DNA of 64,000 bases, taken from assembly GCF_003260195.1 (NCBI RefSeq), contig NZ_QEIH01000006.1, positions 395,132 to 459,131 of the forward strand. The letters are read 5' to 3'. Shown here one piece after another: positions 37,391-46,063 of the stretch. The stretch comes from Lutibacter citreus. Its GTDB lineage: Bacteria > Bacteroidota > Bacteroidia > Flavobacteriales > Flavobacteriaceae. Every line of letters starts with the position of its first letter. The first letter of the stretch is position 1. Both the position numbers and the translations under genes were made by a program. A model generated the notes under the pieces. The model searched no databases and was not told where the DNA came from. It worked only from the letters and a program-made list of their open reading frames with translations.

Positions 37391-39160
37391 TTAAACTATT
37401 TCCATCTTTTTTAAAAGAAAGGAAGCATTCATATTTTTACAAATCCCGTCTTTTAGTTGATAATCAAAATTTAGCTCATCATCTATAATTTCAGCATCAA
37501 AATAATAGTTTTTAATTTGTGGAAGTTCATGTTCAATTTCACACAAACTCAAATCGTGCGTTGCAATAATACCTGTTGAATTAGACGCTACTAATTTCTG
37601 TACAAATTTCTTTGAACCAATAGCTTTATCAGTACTATTTGTACCTTTTAATATTTCATCCAATATTATAAAATAATTATCCTCTTTTATTTCATCAACA
37701 ATAAACTTCAGTCTTTTTAATTCTGAAAAGAAATAAGATTCATCATCTGCTAATGAATCAGAAGTTCGCATACTTGTTATTAATTTAATAGGGCTGTATT
37801 GAAAGTTTTTAGCACAAACAGGCAATCCCATATTAGCCATAACAATTGATAAAGAAACAGTTCTTAAAAAAGTACTTTTCCCTGCCATATTTGCTCCAGT
37901 AATAATAAAAAACTGCTGATTTTCTATATTAAAATCATTATCAATTCTATTGTTTTCTTTCAATAAAATATGTCCTAGTTTTTCAGCTTTAATAACCTGT
38001 TTATTATTGTTAATTTTTGGAAACACATAGTTTGGATGATTAAATTTAAAATTAGCCAAAGAATTTTGAGCATCAAAAAAGGAAATAACTTTAAACCACT
38101 GTTCAACATTATCTTTATATTGTACAATCCACTTTTCTATTTTATAAGATTGTTGTAAATCTCTTAAAAATAAACCATTCCCGAAAATTGCAATAACCAC
38201 ATTGTTTCGTTGATCTAAAGCATCTAACAACTTTGAATATTTTTGAAAAATAGCAGAAGCCTTTTCAGATTCAGTTTTAATTTCTTGTTGTCTTTTATTT
38301 AAAATTTCAGAAGTAAAAGTGGCATTCTCAATTTCATTTAATAATTTTGAATATTGTTTAAATGTGTCTTTTGCATTACTTGTATTTTGGTAAAGTTCAT
38401 TCACTTTTTTCAATTGTATTCCTGAAATCCCCAAACCTATAAAAAGCCATAACAATAATAAAACTTCAGGTATTAATTGAAAACCATATAACACAATTAA
38501 CCCTATAGATATTAAAGAAAATACCTTTGGCAAATAAGATAAATAACCTTTAAAAACGGGCTTATAATTACAAATCCAATTCACAATTTCAGTTGCAGGA
38601 TGTTCCACTTTAACCAAAGTAGCTATTGCAGAAAAATTCTGACGCCAAATAGGTATTTTACTTAATTCATCTATCCCTGATTGTTTATCTTCAATTCCAA
38701 TTATATTGTTTGACGTTAACTCGGCAACCAATTCATTTCGTCCTTCAACTGTTTTAGTTCTGTTACAATATTGATAAAAAGAACCTCTTCCAAATAAATC
38801 TATATCGTAGCTATATAGGTGTTTTGGATTTATAAATTCACTTCCGTCATCTAAATCTAAATAATCTCTATTTAAAGCCTTTAATTCGGTTTTATTAATT
38901 GAAATTAATGCTTTATTTAAATTTAAATTGTATTGCAATTTTCCATGTTTACTTAACAAGTAAATAAATAGCACTACTCCAACTCCAATTATTGAAATTA
39001 TTAATGGAATATTTCCAAAAAAAACATAAATCCCTAAAACTATAGCTATAAAAGTTGCTAAACGAATAAGGCTTGAAACTGCTAATTTCTTTTTTAATTC
39101 TTTTGATTTTTTCTCAAAAGTATGTATTTGATCCTTATAAAACTCTAATGGTTGTTGCAT
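37391..39160 (-). CDS. Membrane-anchored MutS-like ATPase
   Basis: The 589-residue protein ends in a MutS domain V ATPase: Walker A ITGANMAGKSTFLR near residue 420, MRTSDSLADDESYFFSELKR, Walker B IILDEILKGTNSTDKA, and THDLSLCE. It lacks the mismatch-binding N-terminal domain. Instead two hydrophobic pairs are visible at about residues 25-68 (LATFIAIVLGIYVFFGNIPLIISIIGVGVVLFIYLL) and 205-245. Such proteins are widespread in Bacteroidota and unlikely to do canonical mismatch repair. The ATG abuts the moeB stop with no gap, so it is in the molybdenum-cofactor transcript. No functional link is known to me. Confidence 0.8.
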   Translation of the reverse strand: MQQPLEFYKDQIHTFEKKSKELKKKLAVSSLIRLATFIAIVLGIYVFFGNIPLIISIIGVGVVLFIYLLSKHGKLQYNLNLNKALISINKTELKALNRDYLDLDDGSEFINPKHLYSYDIDLFGRGSFYQYCNRTKTVEGRNELVAELTSNNIIGIEDKQSGIDELSKIPIWRQNFSAIATLVKVEHPATEIVNWICNYKPVFKGYLSYLPKVFSLISIGLIVLYGFQLIPEVLLLLWLFIGLGISGIQLKKVNELYQNTSNAKDTFKQYSKLLNEIENATFTSEILNKRQQEIKTESEKASAIFQKYSKLLDALDQRNNVVIAIFGNGLFLRDLQQSYKIEKWIVQYKDNVEQWFKVISFFDAQNSLANFKFNHPNYVFPKINNNKQVIKAEKLGHILLKENNRIDNDFNIENQQFFIITGANMAGKSTFLRTVSLSIVMANMGLPVCAKNFQYSPIKLITSMRTSDSLADDESYFFSELKRLKFIVDEIKEDNYFIILDEILKGTNSTDKAIGSKKFVQKLVASNSTGIIATHDLSLCEIEHELPQIKNYYFDAEIIDDELNFDYQLKDGICKNMNASFLLKKMEIV

Positions 39161-40240
39161 TTAATATTTTTCTATTCCTTCAGCTAAACTGAATATTTTT
39201 AAATCTGGATATTTACTTTTTAACACTTTTGTAACCTTGTAACTTGAAATTCCTTTATTACAAACAATTACATATTTTTTAGCGAAATCTGGCTCAAATG
39301 CCTCTACATTAAATGAAATAATTGGCATTTTAGACTGAACTTGAAATGGTAATTTTTCATTTTTATTATTAATTACACTTATTATTTCTAAATCATCATC
39401 CGTTAATTTCACTTTTAATTCTTCTGAAGAAATCAATAATGAGTTTTCTTGAGTTTCACAAGAAGTAGCTGAATATTTGCTGGTTTCAAAAATCTCTACA
39501 AAATTAATAGACTCATTCTTTTTTAATTTCATTTTAAATTGAGAATTCTCCAAAGCATTATATATTAATAACTGATTAGTCAACAACTTCCCCTTATTTG
39601 TTACAATTTTTATTACTTCATTTACTTGTAACAAAGCAATAATTCCAACAATAGGATTCATTGTTCCTGCTTCTTCACAGTTTGGTATATCAATAGCAAT
39701 TTCCGGAAAAGCATCTCTTAAGTTACACGAGTATGTTCCATCTTCATTTAAAACATTAAAAGTAGCTACATAACCATCAAACTTATACAAAGACCCGTAA
39801 ACTAGTGGCTTTTTAGCAAGAACGCAAGCGTCATTTATTAAATATTTTATATGTAAATTATCCGTCCCATCAACAACAATATCAAAATCTAAAATTAGAT
39901 CTAAAATAAATGATTTATCAACAGCTTTATTTGTAAAAGTAACTTTTGTGAATGGCGCTTTTTTTGAAATTTCAGTTGCAAGTGTTTCTGCTTTTGGTTT
40001 TTCTATAGCTTTAACATTATAAAATACTTGTCGGTGTAAATTAGAAATTGAAACAGTATCAAAATCAACTAAATGTAAATGCCCAATTCCACTTGCAGCT
40101 AAATAAACTGCAACTGGACTTCCTAATCCCCCACAACCAATTACTAAAACTTTGGAATTTTGAAGTAATTCTTGTCCTTCTTCTCCTATTTCAGATAAAG
40201 TAGTTTGACGTTTAAAATATTCAGTCTTAGAAATCTTCAT
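39161..40240 (-). CDS. moeB: MoeB/ThiF-family adenylyltransferase with C-terminal rhodanese-like domain
   Basis: The 359-residue protein opens with the ATP-binding loop VLVIGCGGLGSPVAVYLAASG (about residues 31-51) and NLHRQV, as in MoeB. The DGTDNLHIKYLINDAC segment and the NCEEAGTMNPIVG region follow, and a reduced rhodanese-like domain ends the chain with IVCNKGISSYKV (a CxxGxSS-type active-site loop). It activates the MoaD C-terminus and may also deliver sulfur, as eukaryotic MOCS3 does. The ATG overlaps by one base (TAATG) the stop of a 21-codon ORF, and the stop abuts the MutS-like gene. Confidence 0.9.
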   Translation of the reverse strand: MKISKTEYFKRQTTLSEIGEEGQELLQNSKVLVIGCGGLGSPVAVYLAASGIGHLHLVDFDTVSISNLHRQVFYNVKAIEKPKAETLATEISKKAPFTKVTFTNKAVDKSFILDLILDFDIVVDGTDNLHIKYLINDACVLAKKPLVYGSLYKFDGYVATFNVLNEDGTYSCNLRDAFPEIAIDIPNCEEAGTMNPIVGIIALLQVNEVIKIVTNKGKLLTNQLLIYNALENSQFKMKLKKNESINFVEIFETSKYSATSCETQENSLLISSEELKVKLTDDDLEIISVINNKNEKLPFQVQSKMPIISFNVEAFEPDFAKKYVIVCNKGISSYKVTKVLKSKYPDLKIFSLAEGIEKY

Positions 40241-40305
40241 TATTTATTATTATTACAACATATACCAATCAACATGAACAAAAATAATAAATAGTTCTTT
40301 TTCAT
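40240..40305 (-). CDS. Possible 21-residue leader peptide before moeB
   Basis: A minus-strand ATG at 40305 opens 21 codons: two lysines, a hydrophobic run YLLFLFMLIGI, then CC and NNNK. It resembles a bare signal peptide with a poor lipobox. Its TAA overlaps the moeB ATG in the form TAATG, which is favourable for reinitiation. It could be a translational coupler, a stub of a lipoprotein gene, or chance in AT-rich DNA. Confidence 0.3.
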   Translation of the reverse strand: MKKNYLLFLFMLIGICCNNNK

Positions 40306-40342
40306 TTTTTTGTTTTTATTAATGTTTGCTTTATAAAATATA

Positions 40343-41455
40343 TTAACCGTTTATTTCTTTATGTGCTTTTTTAAACTCTTCTGGTGTATTAATATTTCTA
40401 ATAAAACTATCGTCTATTTCAACAATTTCCACATCAGAATTTATTAATATTTTTCGAGGACAGGAATATCCCTGCGCTAAATAATTCAACAGAATCTTAT
40501 AACTTTTAGGTTCCCAAATTGTAATTAAAGGTTCTGAAAATTGTTTACCTATCCCTTTAATTGTAGTTGCTACTTTTGAAGGGTTTCTATGTTTCAACAA
40601 CTTTTTAATTACCTCATTATTCACAAATGGTAAATCTGTAGCAATTACAAGCCAAGCAACATCAGGATTAAATAAAAATGCTGAACAAATTGCTCCAAAC
40701 GGTCCCAATCCAAGAAACTTATCGGTTATTTTATTTTCAATAGAAACTTCTTGTTCTTCTCTAACTGATAAATATGTTTTTAAGTTATTATTTTCTAATA
40801 AGTCAATAGTAACATCACGCTGGTTTTTTCCAAAAAAGTCTAGAGTACCTTTGTCAGTTCCCATTCTTGTGCTTTTCCCACCAGCTAATACCAGCCCTTG
40901 AACAAGTGCTATTTTTTCTTGAATTAAACTATCTATATGTTTTGAAATTTTATCAACTTCAGAAATATAGTAACATTGTAAATTTTTAATTTGCGGATTA
41001 TGTTCTTCTAAAAAGTTAAAATAGTTAGATTCTTCATTTAATTTTATAACAAACTGAATATTATTTAACTGTTCCAAACGTTTTAAAACTGAAGCTTCTT
41101 TTTCATTATCCAATATTAAAATTTGTTTTGCTCCTTCATAATGATTTCCATTAATAAACACGTAATCGTATTGAGAAAATTGAATCCGTTGATTAAATTT
41201 ATTAACTTCTGAATTTATTGAAATTTGAGCGGTTCCTTTATGGTGAAACGTAAAAGTATCAAGCTTTAAGTCCTGTACATCTTTGCTATGAGAGGCATCA
41301 AAATAAGCCAATTTATAATTCTCTAATTTTTCAGAAACTTTTGTAACCAAGTTTGATATATTAGAACAATTTGTTCCAACTAATGAAATTTCATTTGGTG
41401 CAAAATTATCATTATCTTTTAATTTAAATTTTGCGTGTTTTTGATGTTTACTCAT
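40343..41455 (-). CDS. mobA: MobA-type molybdenum cofactor guanylyltransferase with degenerate MobB-like N-terminal domain
   Basis: The 370-residue protein is a fusion. Residues 185-370 are MobA, with the GTP-binding signature GLVLAGGKSTRMGTDKGTL (residues 187-205), FGAICSAF and VIATDLPFVN. This half attaches GMP to molybdopterin to make the bis-MGD cofactor used by DMSO-reductase-family enzymes. Residues 20-180 resemble MobB in layout (ISLVGTNCSNISNLVTKV), but the P-loop GKT is missing. The start overlaps moaC by 8 bases. The presence of MobA agrees with the molybdoenzyme at 29674-32568. Confidence 0.85.
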   Translation of the reverse strand: MSKHQKHAKFKLKDNDNFAPNEISLVGTNCSNISNLVTKVSEKLENYKLAYFDASHSKDVQDLKLDTFTFHHKGTAQISINSEVNKFNQRIQFSQYDYVFINGNHYEGAKQILILDNEKEASVLKRLEQLNNIQFVIKLNEESNYFNFLEEHNPQIKNLQCYYISEVDKISKHIDSLIQEKIALVQGLVLAGGKSTRMGTDKGTLDFFGKNQRDVTIDLLENNNLKTYLSVREEQEVSIENKITDKFLGLGPFGAICSAFLFNPDVAWLVIATDLPFVNNEVIKKLLKHRNPSKVATTIKGIGKQFSEPLITIWEPKSYKILLNYLAQGYSCPRKILINSDVEIVEIDDSFIRNINTPEEFKKAHKEING

Positions 41456-41924
41456 TTTTAATGTCGCTTTTGCCTCCTGATTTCTTCAATAATTTAACTT
41501 CTTTAATCACCATTTTTTGTGATATAGATTTACACATATCATACACTGTTAATGCAGCTATATTTGCACCTGTTAAAGCTTCCATTTCAACGCCTGTTTT
41601 ACCTTCAATTGAAACTGTACATAAAATTTCTATATGAGTATCATCAACTATTTCAATATCAATATCAACTCCATTAATAAGTAATGGATGGCACATTGGT
41701 ATTAATTCTGAAGTTTTTTTAACTGCTTGAATTCCAGCAATAATTGCGGTTTGAAAAACTGGACCTTTTTTGGTTACCAAATCTTCATTATTAAAATGTG
41801 AAATTATTTCTGAACCTAAAAACATTGAAGCTATTGCTGTTGCTTTACGTTTAGTGACTTTTTTGTCACCAACGTTTATCATTTTAGGCTGGTCTTTATC
41901 TCCTAAATGTGTGAATTCTTTCAA
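41448..41924 (-). CDS. moaC: Cyclic pyranopterin monophosphate synthase MoaC
   Basis: The 158-residue protein shows TKRKATAIAS near the start, KKTSELIPMCHPLLINGVDIDIE, and VEMEALTGANIAALTVYDMCK with conserved active-site His, Glu, Asp and Lys. It converts the MoaA product to cyclic pyranopterin monophosphate. The first ATG (codon 15) would remove the conserved FTHLGDKDQPKM segment, so the TTG at 41924 is the likely start. The 3' end overlaps mobA by 8 bases, which indicates coupling. Confidence 0.94.
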   Translation of the reverse strand: MKEFTHLGDKDQPKMINVGDKKVTKRKATAIASMFLGSEIISHFNNEDLVTKKGPVFQTAIIAGIQAVKKTSELIPMCHPLLINGVDIDIEIVDDTHIEILCTVSIEGKTGVEMEALTGANIAALTVYDMCKSISQKMVIKEVKLLKKSGGKSDIKNE

Positions 41925-42014
41925 AATCTAAAATTTAGTTTTGGTGGTTTTCCGGATTTAAAACCACATTATATCTTTTTATTATCACTTCTACTCCACT
42001 CAATAACCAATAAA

Positions 42015-43211
42015 TTATCTATAGGTTATTAAAGGGAAAATTTCTCCTTTTGTAAAATTAGTTCTATCATCTGGCAATTCCAAAAAAGCATCAGCATCAA
42101 CTAAATTTGCCAAATCTCCAGATCCTTTTCCAGATATAGGTGTTGCTAATAATTTACCTTCTTTTTGAATTAATTTTACTTGTAAAAAATAAGTTAAACT
42201 TGGTTTAAAAATAAAATCTTCATTTAAAATAGCTTGTTGATTGTTTTCAGCATTTAAACCCATTGATTTATAAAACCAAGGATAAAAATATTTTAAACAA
42301 CTAACATATGTTGAAACTGGATTTCCTGGAAATGCAAAAACTGTTTTATGGCCTTTTTTCCCAAACCAAAAAGGTTTACCAGGGCGTTGTTTCACTTTGT
42401 GAAATTGCTTCTCAACTCCTAATTCATCTAAAACTTCAGGAATAAAATCAAATTTACCTTTTGAAACAGCACCGCTAAAAATTAAAACATCAAACTCTTT
42501 TAAAAAACCTTCAATTTTTGCTTTTAAAACCTTTTTATCGTCTAAAATATGAGTGCTTTCAGCATTAATATTTAATTTTTTTAATACAGAAACCAATGTA
42601 TAAACATTACTTCTTCTAATTTGATGTTCTTCAGGAATTTCATTAACCTCAACCAGTTCATTTCCAGTTGAAACTATCATTACTTTAGGTTGTTTTGCAA
42701 CTTTCACCATTAATTTTCCTACTGTTGCTAGCACTCCTATTTCGGCTGAAGAAATTACTTTATTTTGTTCAATTAAAACATCATTAACTTTTCTATCTAG
42801 TCCTTTTTTATGAATATTTTGAAAATCTCTGACTTCTTCTAAATTTATTGTTGCAACACCATTTTTAATTGTAAGTAATTCATATTGAATCACTGCATTG
42901 GTATTTAAAGGAAGTACAGCTCCTGTCATTGCTTCTATACAATTAGCAGTGTCTTTTAACGTTAATTGCGGACTCCCTGCTCCTTGAACACCTTCAATCT
43001 TAAAAGATCGCTGGCCTTTATTAAAAGAATCAGAATTAAAGGCTATTCCATCCATACTAACTCGGTTGAAAGGAGGAAAATCTCTATCTGCTTTTATAAC
43101 CTCTTTTAATACTCTTCCGTTAGATTCTAGAAAATTCACTTCTTCAATCCCAAAATCTTCTGTTTTATTTAAAATTATTGAAACTGCTTCTTTTACTGTT
43201 GTTAAATTCAT
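42015..43211 (-). CDS. moeA: Molybdopterin molybdotransferase MoeA
   Basis: The ATG at 43211 gives 398 residues starting MNLTTVKEAVSIILNKT, as in other MoeA proteins; the eleven residues from a TTG at 43244 are not supported. Visible motifs are DRDFPPFNRVSMDGIAF, EAMTGAVLP, VSTGNEL, FSGAVSKGKFDFIPEVL and FAFPGNPVSTYVSC. MoeA inserts molybdate into adenylated molybdopterin. No separate MogA is visible in the window, though in many bacteria the adenylation step is done by a MogA homologue elsewhere. It precedes moaC by 90 bases. Confidence 0.95.
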   Translation of the reverse strand: MNLTTVKEAVSIILNKTEDFGIEEVNFLESNGRVLKEVIKADRDFPPFNRVSMDGIAFNSDSFNKGQRSFKIEGVQGAGSPQLTLKDTANCIEAMTGAVLPLNTNAVIQYELLTIKNGVATINLEEVRDFQNIHKKGLDRKVNDVLIEQNKVISSAEIGVLATVGKLMVKVAKQPKVMIVSTGNELVEVNEIPEEHQIRRSNVYTLVSVLKKLNINAESTHILDDKKVLKAKIEGFLKEFDVLIFSGAVSKGKFDFIPEVLDELGVEKQFHKVKQRPGKPFWFGKKGHKTVFAFPGNPVSTYVSCLKYFYPWFYKSMGLNAENNQQAILNEDFIFKPSLTYFLQVKLIQKEGKLLATPISGKGSGDLANLVDADAFLELPDDRTNFTKGEIFPLITYR

Positions 43212-43386
43212 AACATAAGATTCCTGCCTTTGCAAGAATAACATTTTTAATTACTTTAATAGTTTTGATAAATAATATTCAACATTTATAAATGCTTCTA
43301 CTATTATTAATGAGAACCTAAAACAAGATTAGGTTAACGAACGTTGACTCTGGTAATAATTTTTAATTATCAATTGCTAATCGGTT

Positions 43387-44373
43387 TCACCCTCCTATTG
43401 TAGACATGCTTTCTGAAACATCATTTCCCCTATTTTTTTCAGCAACAAATCCGTTTTCTGGCTTTTTATGAACCGTTTTAATAAACAATGCTTTTAAATC
43501 ATCATCACTTGCTCCTTCTCTTATAAAATCTCTCACATTAAACACGCCTCCATCAAACAAACAGTTTTTAAACATTCCTGTAGCTGTAATTCTAATTCTA
43601 TTACAATCATTACAAATAGTTCTTGTAAAAGCAGGTATTATTCCAAAACTACCTTTATAATTTGGTATTTTGAAGTTTTTTGAAGTTGAAGATTTTTTAG
43701 ATTGTAATGTTTCTATTTCTTGATAATGATTCTTAATATGATCAATGATTTTAGAATAATTCCACTCTTCGTCTATCTGTCGCTGTCCTTTTCCATTAAA
43801 AGGCATTTCTTCAATAAAACGAACTACAATATTTTTATCCTTTGTAAACTCAATAAAATCAATAATTTCATCGGTATTAAATCCAGATTGAATTACTACA
43901 TTTAATTTTAAATTAAGATTACTCTTATCTAGCTTTTCAAAAGTATCATAAACATTTACAAAAACATCTCTTCTTGTAATTTGAGCAAATTTTTCTCTTT
44001 GAAGACTATCAATACTTAAATTAATAGAATTTATCTTTAATTCTTCAAGTTTATCTATATGGTTTGAAATTAAGGCTCCATTTGTAGTTATATTAATTTC
44101 ATCCAATTTATCATTATATGAAAGTGATTCTAAAAATTTTACAAAATCTTTTCTTACAAATGGCTCTCCACCAGTTAACCTAACTTTATTAACTCCTAAT
44201 TCAGAAAGCACACGTGTTAAACGGTACATTTCTTTATATGTAAGAAGTTCTTTTTTATCAACAATATTAATTCCCTGAGCAGGCATACAATATTGGCAGC
44301 GCAAGTTACACCTATCTGTAACTGCTAATCGCAAATAGCTTATTCTTCTACCAAACTTATCCGTTAACTCCAT
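43387..44373 (-). CDS. moaA: GTP 3',8-cyclase MoaA (radical SAM)
   Basis: The 328-residue enzyme carries the radical SAM cluster C22-x3-C26-x2-C29 (DRCNLRCQYCMPA). The second C-terminal cluster motif is CNDCNRIRITATGMFKNCLF, and the chain ends with the Gly-Gly tail (MSTIGG) needed for activity. It performs the first step of molybdenum cofactor synthesis from GTP. The ATG lies inside the 3' end of the upstream Crp-family gene, a 17-base overlap, so expression is tied to that regulator gene. moeA follows after 175 bases. Confidence 0.96.
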   Translation of the reverse strand: MELTDKFGRRISYLRLAVTDRCNLRCQYCMPAQGINIVDKKELLTYKEMYRLTRVLSELGVNKVRLTGGEPFVRKDFVKFLESLSYNDKLDEINITTNGALISNHIDKLEELKINSINLSIDSLQREKFAQITRRDVFVNVYDTFEKLDKSNLNLKLNVVIQSGFNTDEIIDFIEFTKDKNIVVRFIEEMPFNGKGQRQIDEEWNYSKIIDHIKNHYQEIETLQSKKSSTSKNFKIPNYKGSFGIIPAFTRTICNDCNRIRITATGMFKNCLFDGGVFNVRDFIREGASDDDLKALFIKTVHKKPENGFVAEKNRGNDVSESMSTIGG

Positions 44374-45007
44374 TTTTGTTTAGGGTAATTTTATTTCTAC
44401 CAAGTGTTATTACTCCACTTTTTTCGAGATTTTTAAGAGTTCTAGAAATTGCCTCTCTTGAAACTTTTAAATCGCGAGCTATATCAAAGTGCTTTCTGGG
44501 TATTAATTTACTATTATGTATTAAACTTGTATTTTTAATATATTTTAAAACTCTAAATTCTAAACCTTCAAAGGCAATATCATTAATCTTTTCAATTAAA
44601 TAAGAGGTTTGTAATTGATTTACTTTCAGATAGTATTTTCTCCATAAATCATAACTATCAAACCACAAACTTACAATTTTAATAGGAACTGCAATATAGG
44701 TAATATTCGTTTCTGCCTTAATTCTTATTTCGCTCTTTTTATTTTGAAGACCATAAGAAATTGCAATGGTACTTAACTCTGCTTTTTTTAAATAATGCAA
44801 TAAAATTCCATTTCCTTTACCGTCTCTTCTCATTACTTTTGCAATTCCAGAAACGATTATTGGAATAAATTGTACATCTCTTCTTATTTCAAGTAATATT
44901 TGGTCAGGTTCAGCATTTTTTAAAATCCCATATCTACCAATTTCTTCAATTAATTTCTTTTCTAATATATTTGAAAAAAGTTTTAGAACAATTTCACATA
45001 CCATCAT
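44357..45007 (-). CDS. Crp/Fnr-family regulator, coupled to moaA
   Basis: The 216-residue protein has an N-terminal cNMP-type beta barrel (QFIPIIVSGIAKVMRRDGKGNGILLHYLKKAE) and a C-terminal winged helix (PRKHFDIARDLKVSREAISRTLKNLEKSGVITLGRNKITL). The cyclic-nucleotide pocket signature is absent and only one Cys (C4) is present, so it is neither a cAMP-binding CRP nor an iron-sulfur FNR. It overlaps moaA by 17 bases and follows the YeeE/YedE pair by 11 bases. It is a candidate binder of the TGTAAC-N4-GTTACA sites, but the other Crp-like protein at 46064 is equally likely. Confidence 0.88.
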   Translation of the reverse strand: MMVCEIVLKLFSNILEKKLIEEIGRYGILKNAEPDQILLEIRRDVQFIPIIVSGIAKVMRRDGKGNGILLHYLKKAELSTIAISYGLQNKKSEIRIKAETNITYIAVPIKIVSLWFDSYDLWRKYYLKVNQLQTSYLIEKINDIAFEGLEFRVLKYIKNTSLIHNSKLIPRKHFDIARDLKVSREAISRTLKNLEKSGVITLGRNKITLNKNGVNG

Positions 45008-45018
45008 AAAAGCCTTTT

Positions 45019-45432
45019 TTAATGAGGCAATTTATTTTTAAATGCTCCGTATAAAAAAGCACCTAAAGTTGCTCCAAAAACAACAACTAATATAGATATT
45101 ACGCCCTTTCCTAATAGAACAAACATAGGCCCCGGACAAGCTCCTACTAATGCCCAACCTAAACCGAAAAGAGTCCCACCGAGTAAATTTCTAGCAAATC
45201 CTTTTTTCTTAGGCGCTACAAGAATCTGATTCCCGTCAAAAGTTTTAACAATTCCTTTTTTAAATAAAAACATAATAACCGTTCCTAGAACTACCGCTGA
45301 ACCTATAACTCCATACATATGAAATGATTGAAACTTAAACATTTCATAAATTCTATACCAAGAAATTATCTCAGCTTTAGTCATTACTATCCCAAAAATA
45401 ATCCCTACAAATAAAAATTTTATATACTTCAT
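45019..45432 (-). CDS. YeeE/YedE-family membrane protein, second half
   Basis: The ATG at 45432 gives 137 residues with four hydrophobic segments and the conserved cysteine motif GWALVGACPGPMFVLLG. YeeE/YedE (TsuA-like) proteins carry thiosulfate or related sulfur compounds through a path lined by such cysteines. Here the transporter is split in two short genes; this one follows the first half with a 2-base gap. The remaining residues from an upstream TTG are not supported. Being in the same transcript as crp and moaA ties sulfur uptake to cofactor synthesis. Confidence 0.85.
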   Translation of the reverse strand: MKYIKFLFVGIIFGIVMTKAEIISWYRIYEMFKFQSFHMYGVIGSAVVLGTVIMFLFKKGIVKTFDGNQILVAPKKKGFARNLLGGTLFGLGWALVGACPGPMFVLLGKGVISILVVVFGATLGAFLYGAFKNKLPH

Positions 45433-45434
45433 AA

Positions 45435-45992
45435 TTAGAATATTAAAGGTAAAATTAACCAAATCATTATCAGACCTCCTATAAAAAATCCAATTACTGA
45501 AATTAAAGAAGGAAGCTCTAAATTACTTAAACCAACAATGGCATGACCAGAAGTACAACCACCAGCCCATCTAGCTCCAAAACCTACCAGTACTCCACCA
45601 AGTATAAGTATTAGAAATCCTTTAAAGCTTAACATTGCATCAACACTAAAAATTTCATCAGGCAAATAGGAATCACCTGCATTTTTAACTCCAATTGCTG
45701 CTAAATCTTGCACAGTTTGAGGATTTAAATCTACAATTTCGCTTGAAGACAACCAATGCGTTGCTATAAAACCGCCCAATATTGCTCCTAAAACAAATAT
45801 TAAATTCCACGTATTCTTTTTCCAATCAATTTTAAAATAATCGATAAATTTTCCAGCACCTCCTATTGTACAAAATGTTTCTAAATTGGATGAAACGCCA
45901 AAACGTTCACCAAAATAATAAAGTAAAAACATGATAAACGCAATAATAGGACCGGCAACATACCAGGGCCATGGTTGAGTTATAAATTCCAT
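45435..45992 (-). CDS. YeeE/YedE-family membrane protein, first half
   Basis: The 185-residue protein has about five hydrophobic segments and the cysteine motif GFGARWAGGCTSGHAIVGLSNLELPS, the hallmark of YeeE/YedE sulfur transporters. It starts at ATG 45992 with a hydrophobic helix after EFITQPWPW. Together with the second half (2-base gap) it would form the complete two-repeat channel. It is the first gene after a perfect palindrome at 46043-46058, so it is the best candidate for direct control by a Crp-type regulator. Confidence 0.86.
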   Translation of the reverse strand: MEFITQPWPWYVAGPIIAFIMFLLYYFGERFGVSSNLETFCTIGGAGKFIDYFKIDWKKNTWNLIFVLGAILGGFIATHWLSSSEIVDLNPQTVQDLAAIGVKNAGDSYLPDEIFSVDAMLSFKGFLILILGGVLVGFGARWAGGCTSGHAIVGLSNLELPSLISVIGFFIGGLIMIWLILPLIF

Positions 45993-46015
45993 AATTAAAT
46001 TTATTAGTTATTCTA

Positions 46016-46058
46016 CAAAGTATTCTTTAAATTGAAATTCACTGTAACCAATGTTACA
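46016..46058 (-). promoter_or_regulatory. Promoter with perfect Crp/Fnr-like palindrome upstream of yeeE/yedE
   Basis: TGTAAC-CAAT-GTTACA (46043-46058) is a perfect 6-4-6 inverted repeat. On the minus strand ATACTTTG (46023-46016), one base off the -7 consensus, lies with its near end about 35 bases from the palindrome centre, and the yeeE ATG follows 24 bases later. Spacing equals that at 34296-34339 within one base. Confidence 0.7.
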
Positions 46059-46063
46059 AAACT

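Noticed and set aside
41338..41360. TGTAACCAA half-site inside mobA
   Set aside because: Only one half of the palindrome and within coding sequence; likely chance.
43315..43335. AACCTAA/TTAGGTT inverted repeat between moaA and moeA
   Set aside because: A 7-bp stem with a 7-base loop and no T-tract; could be regulatory but too weak to call.
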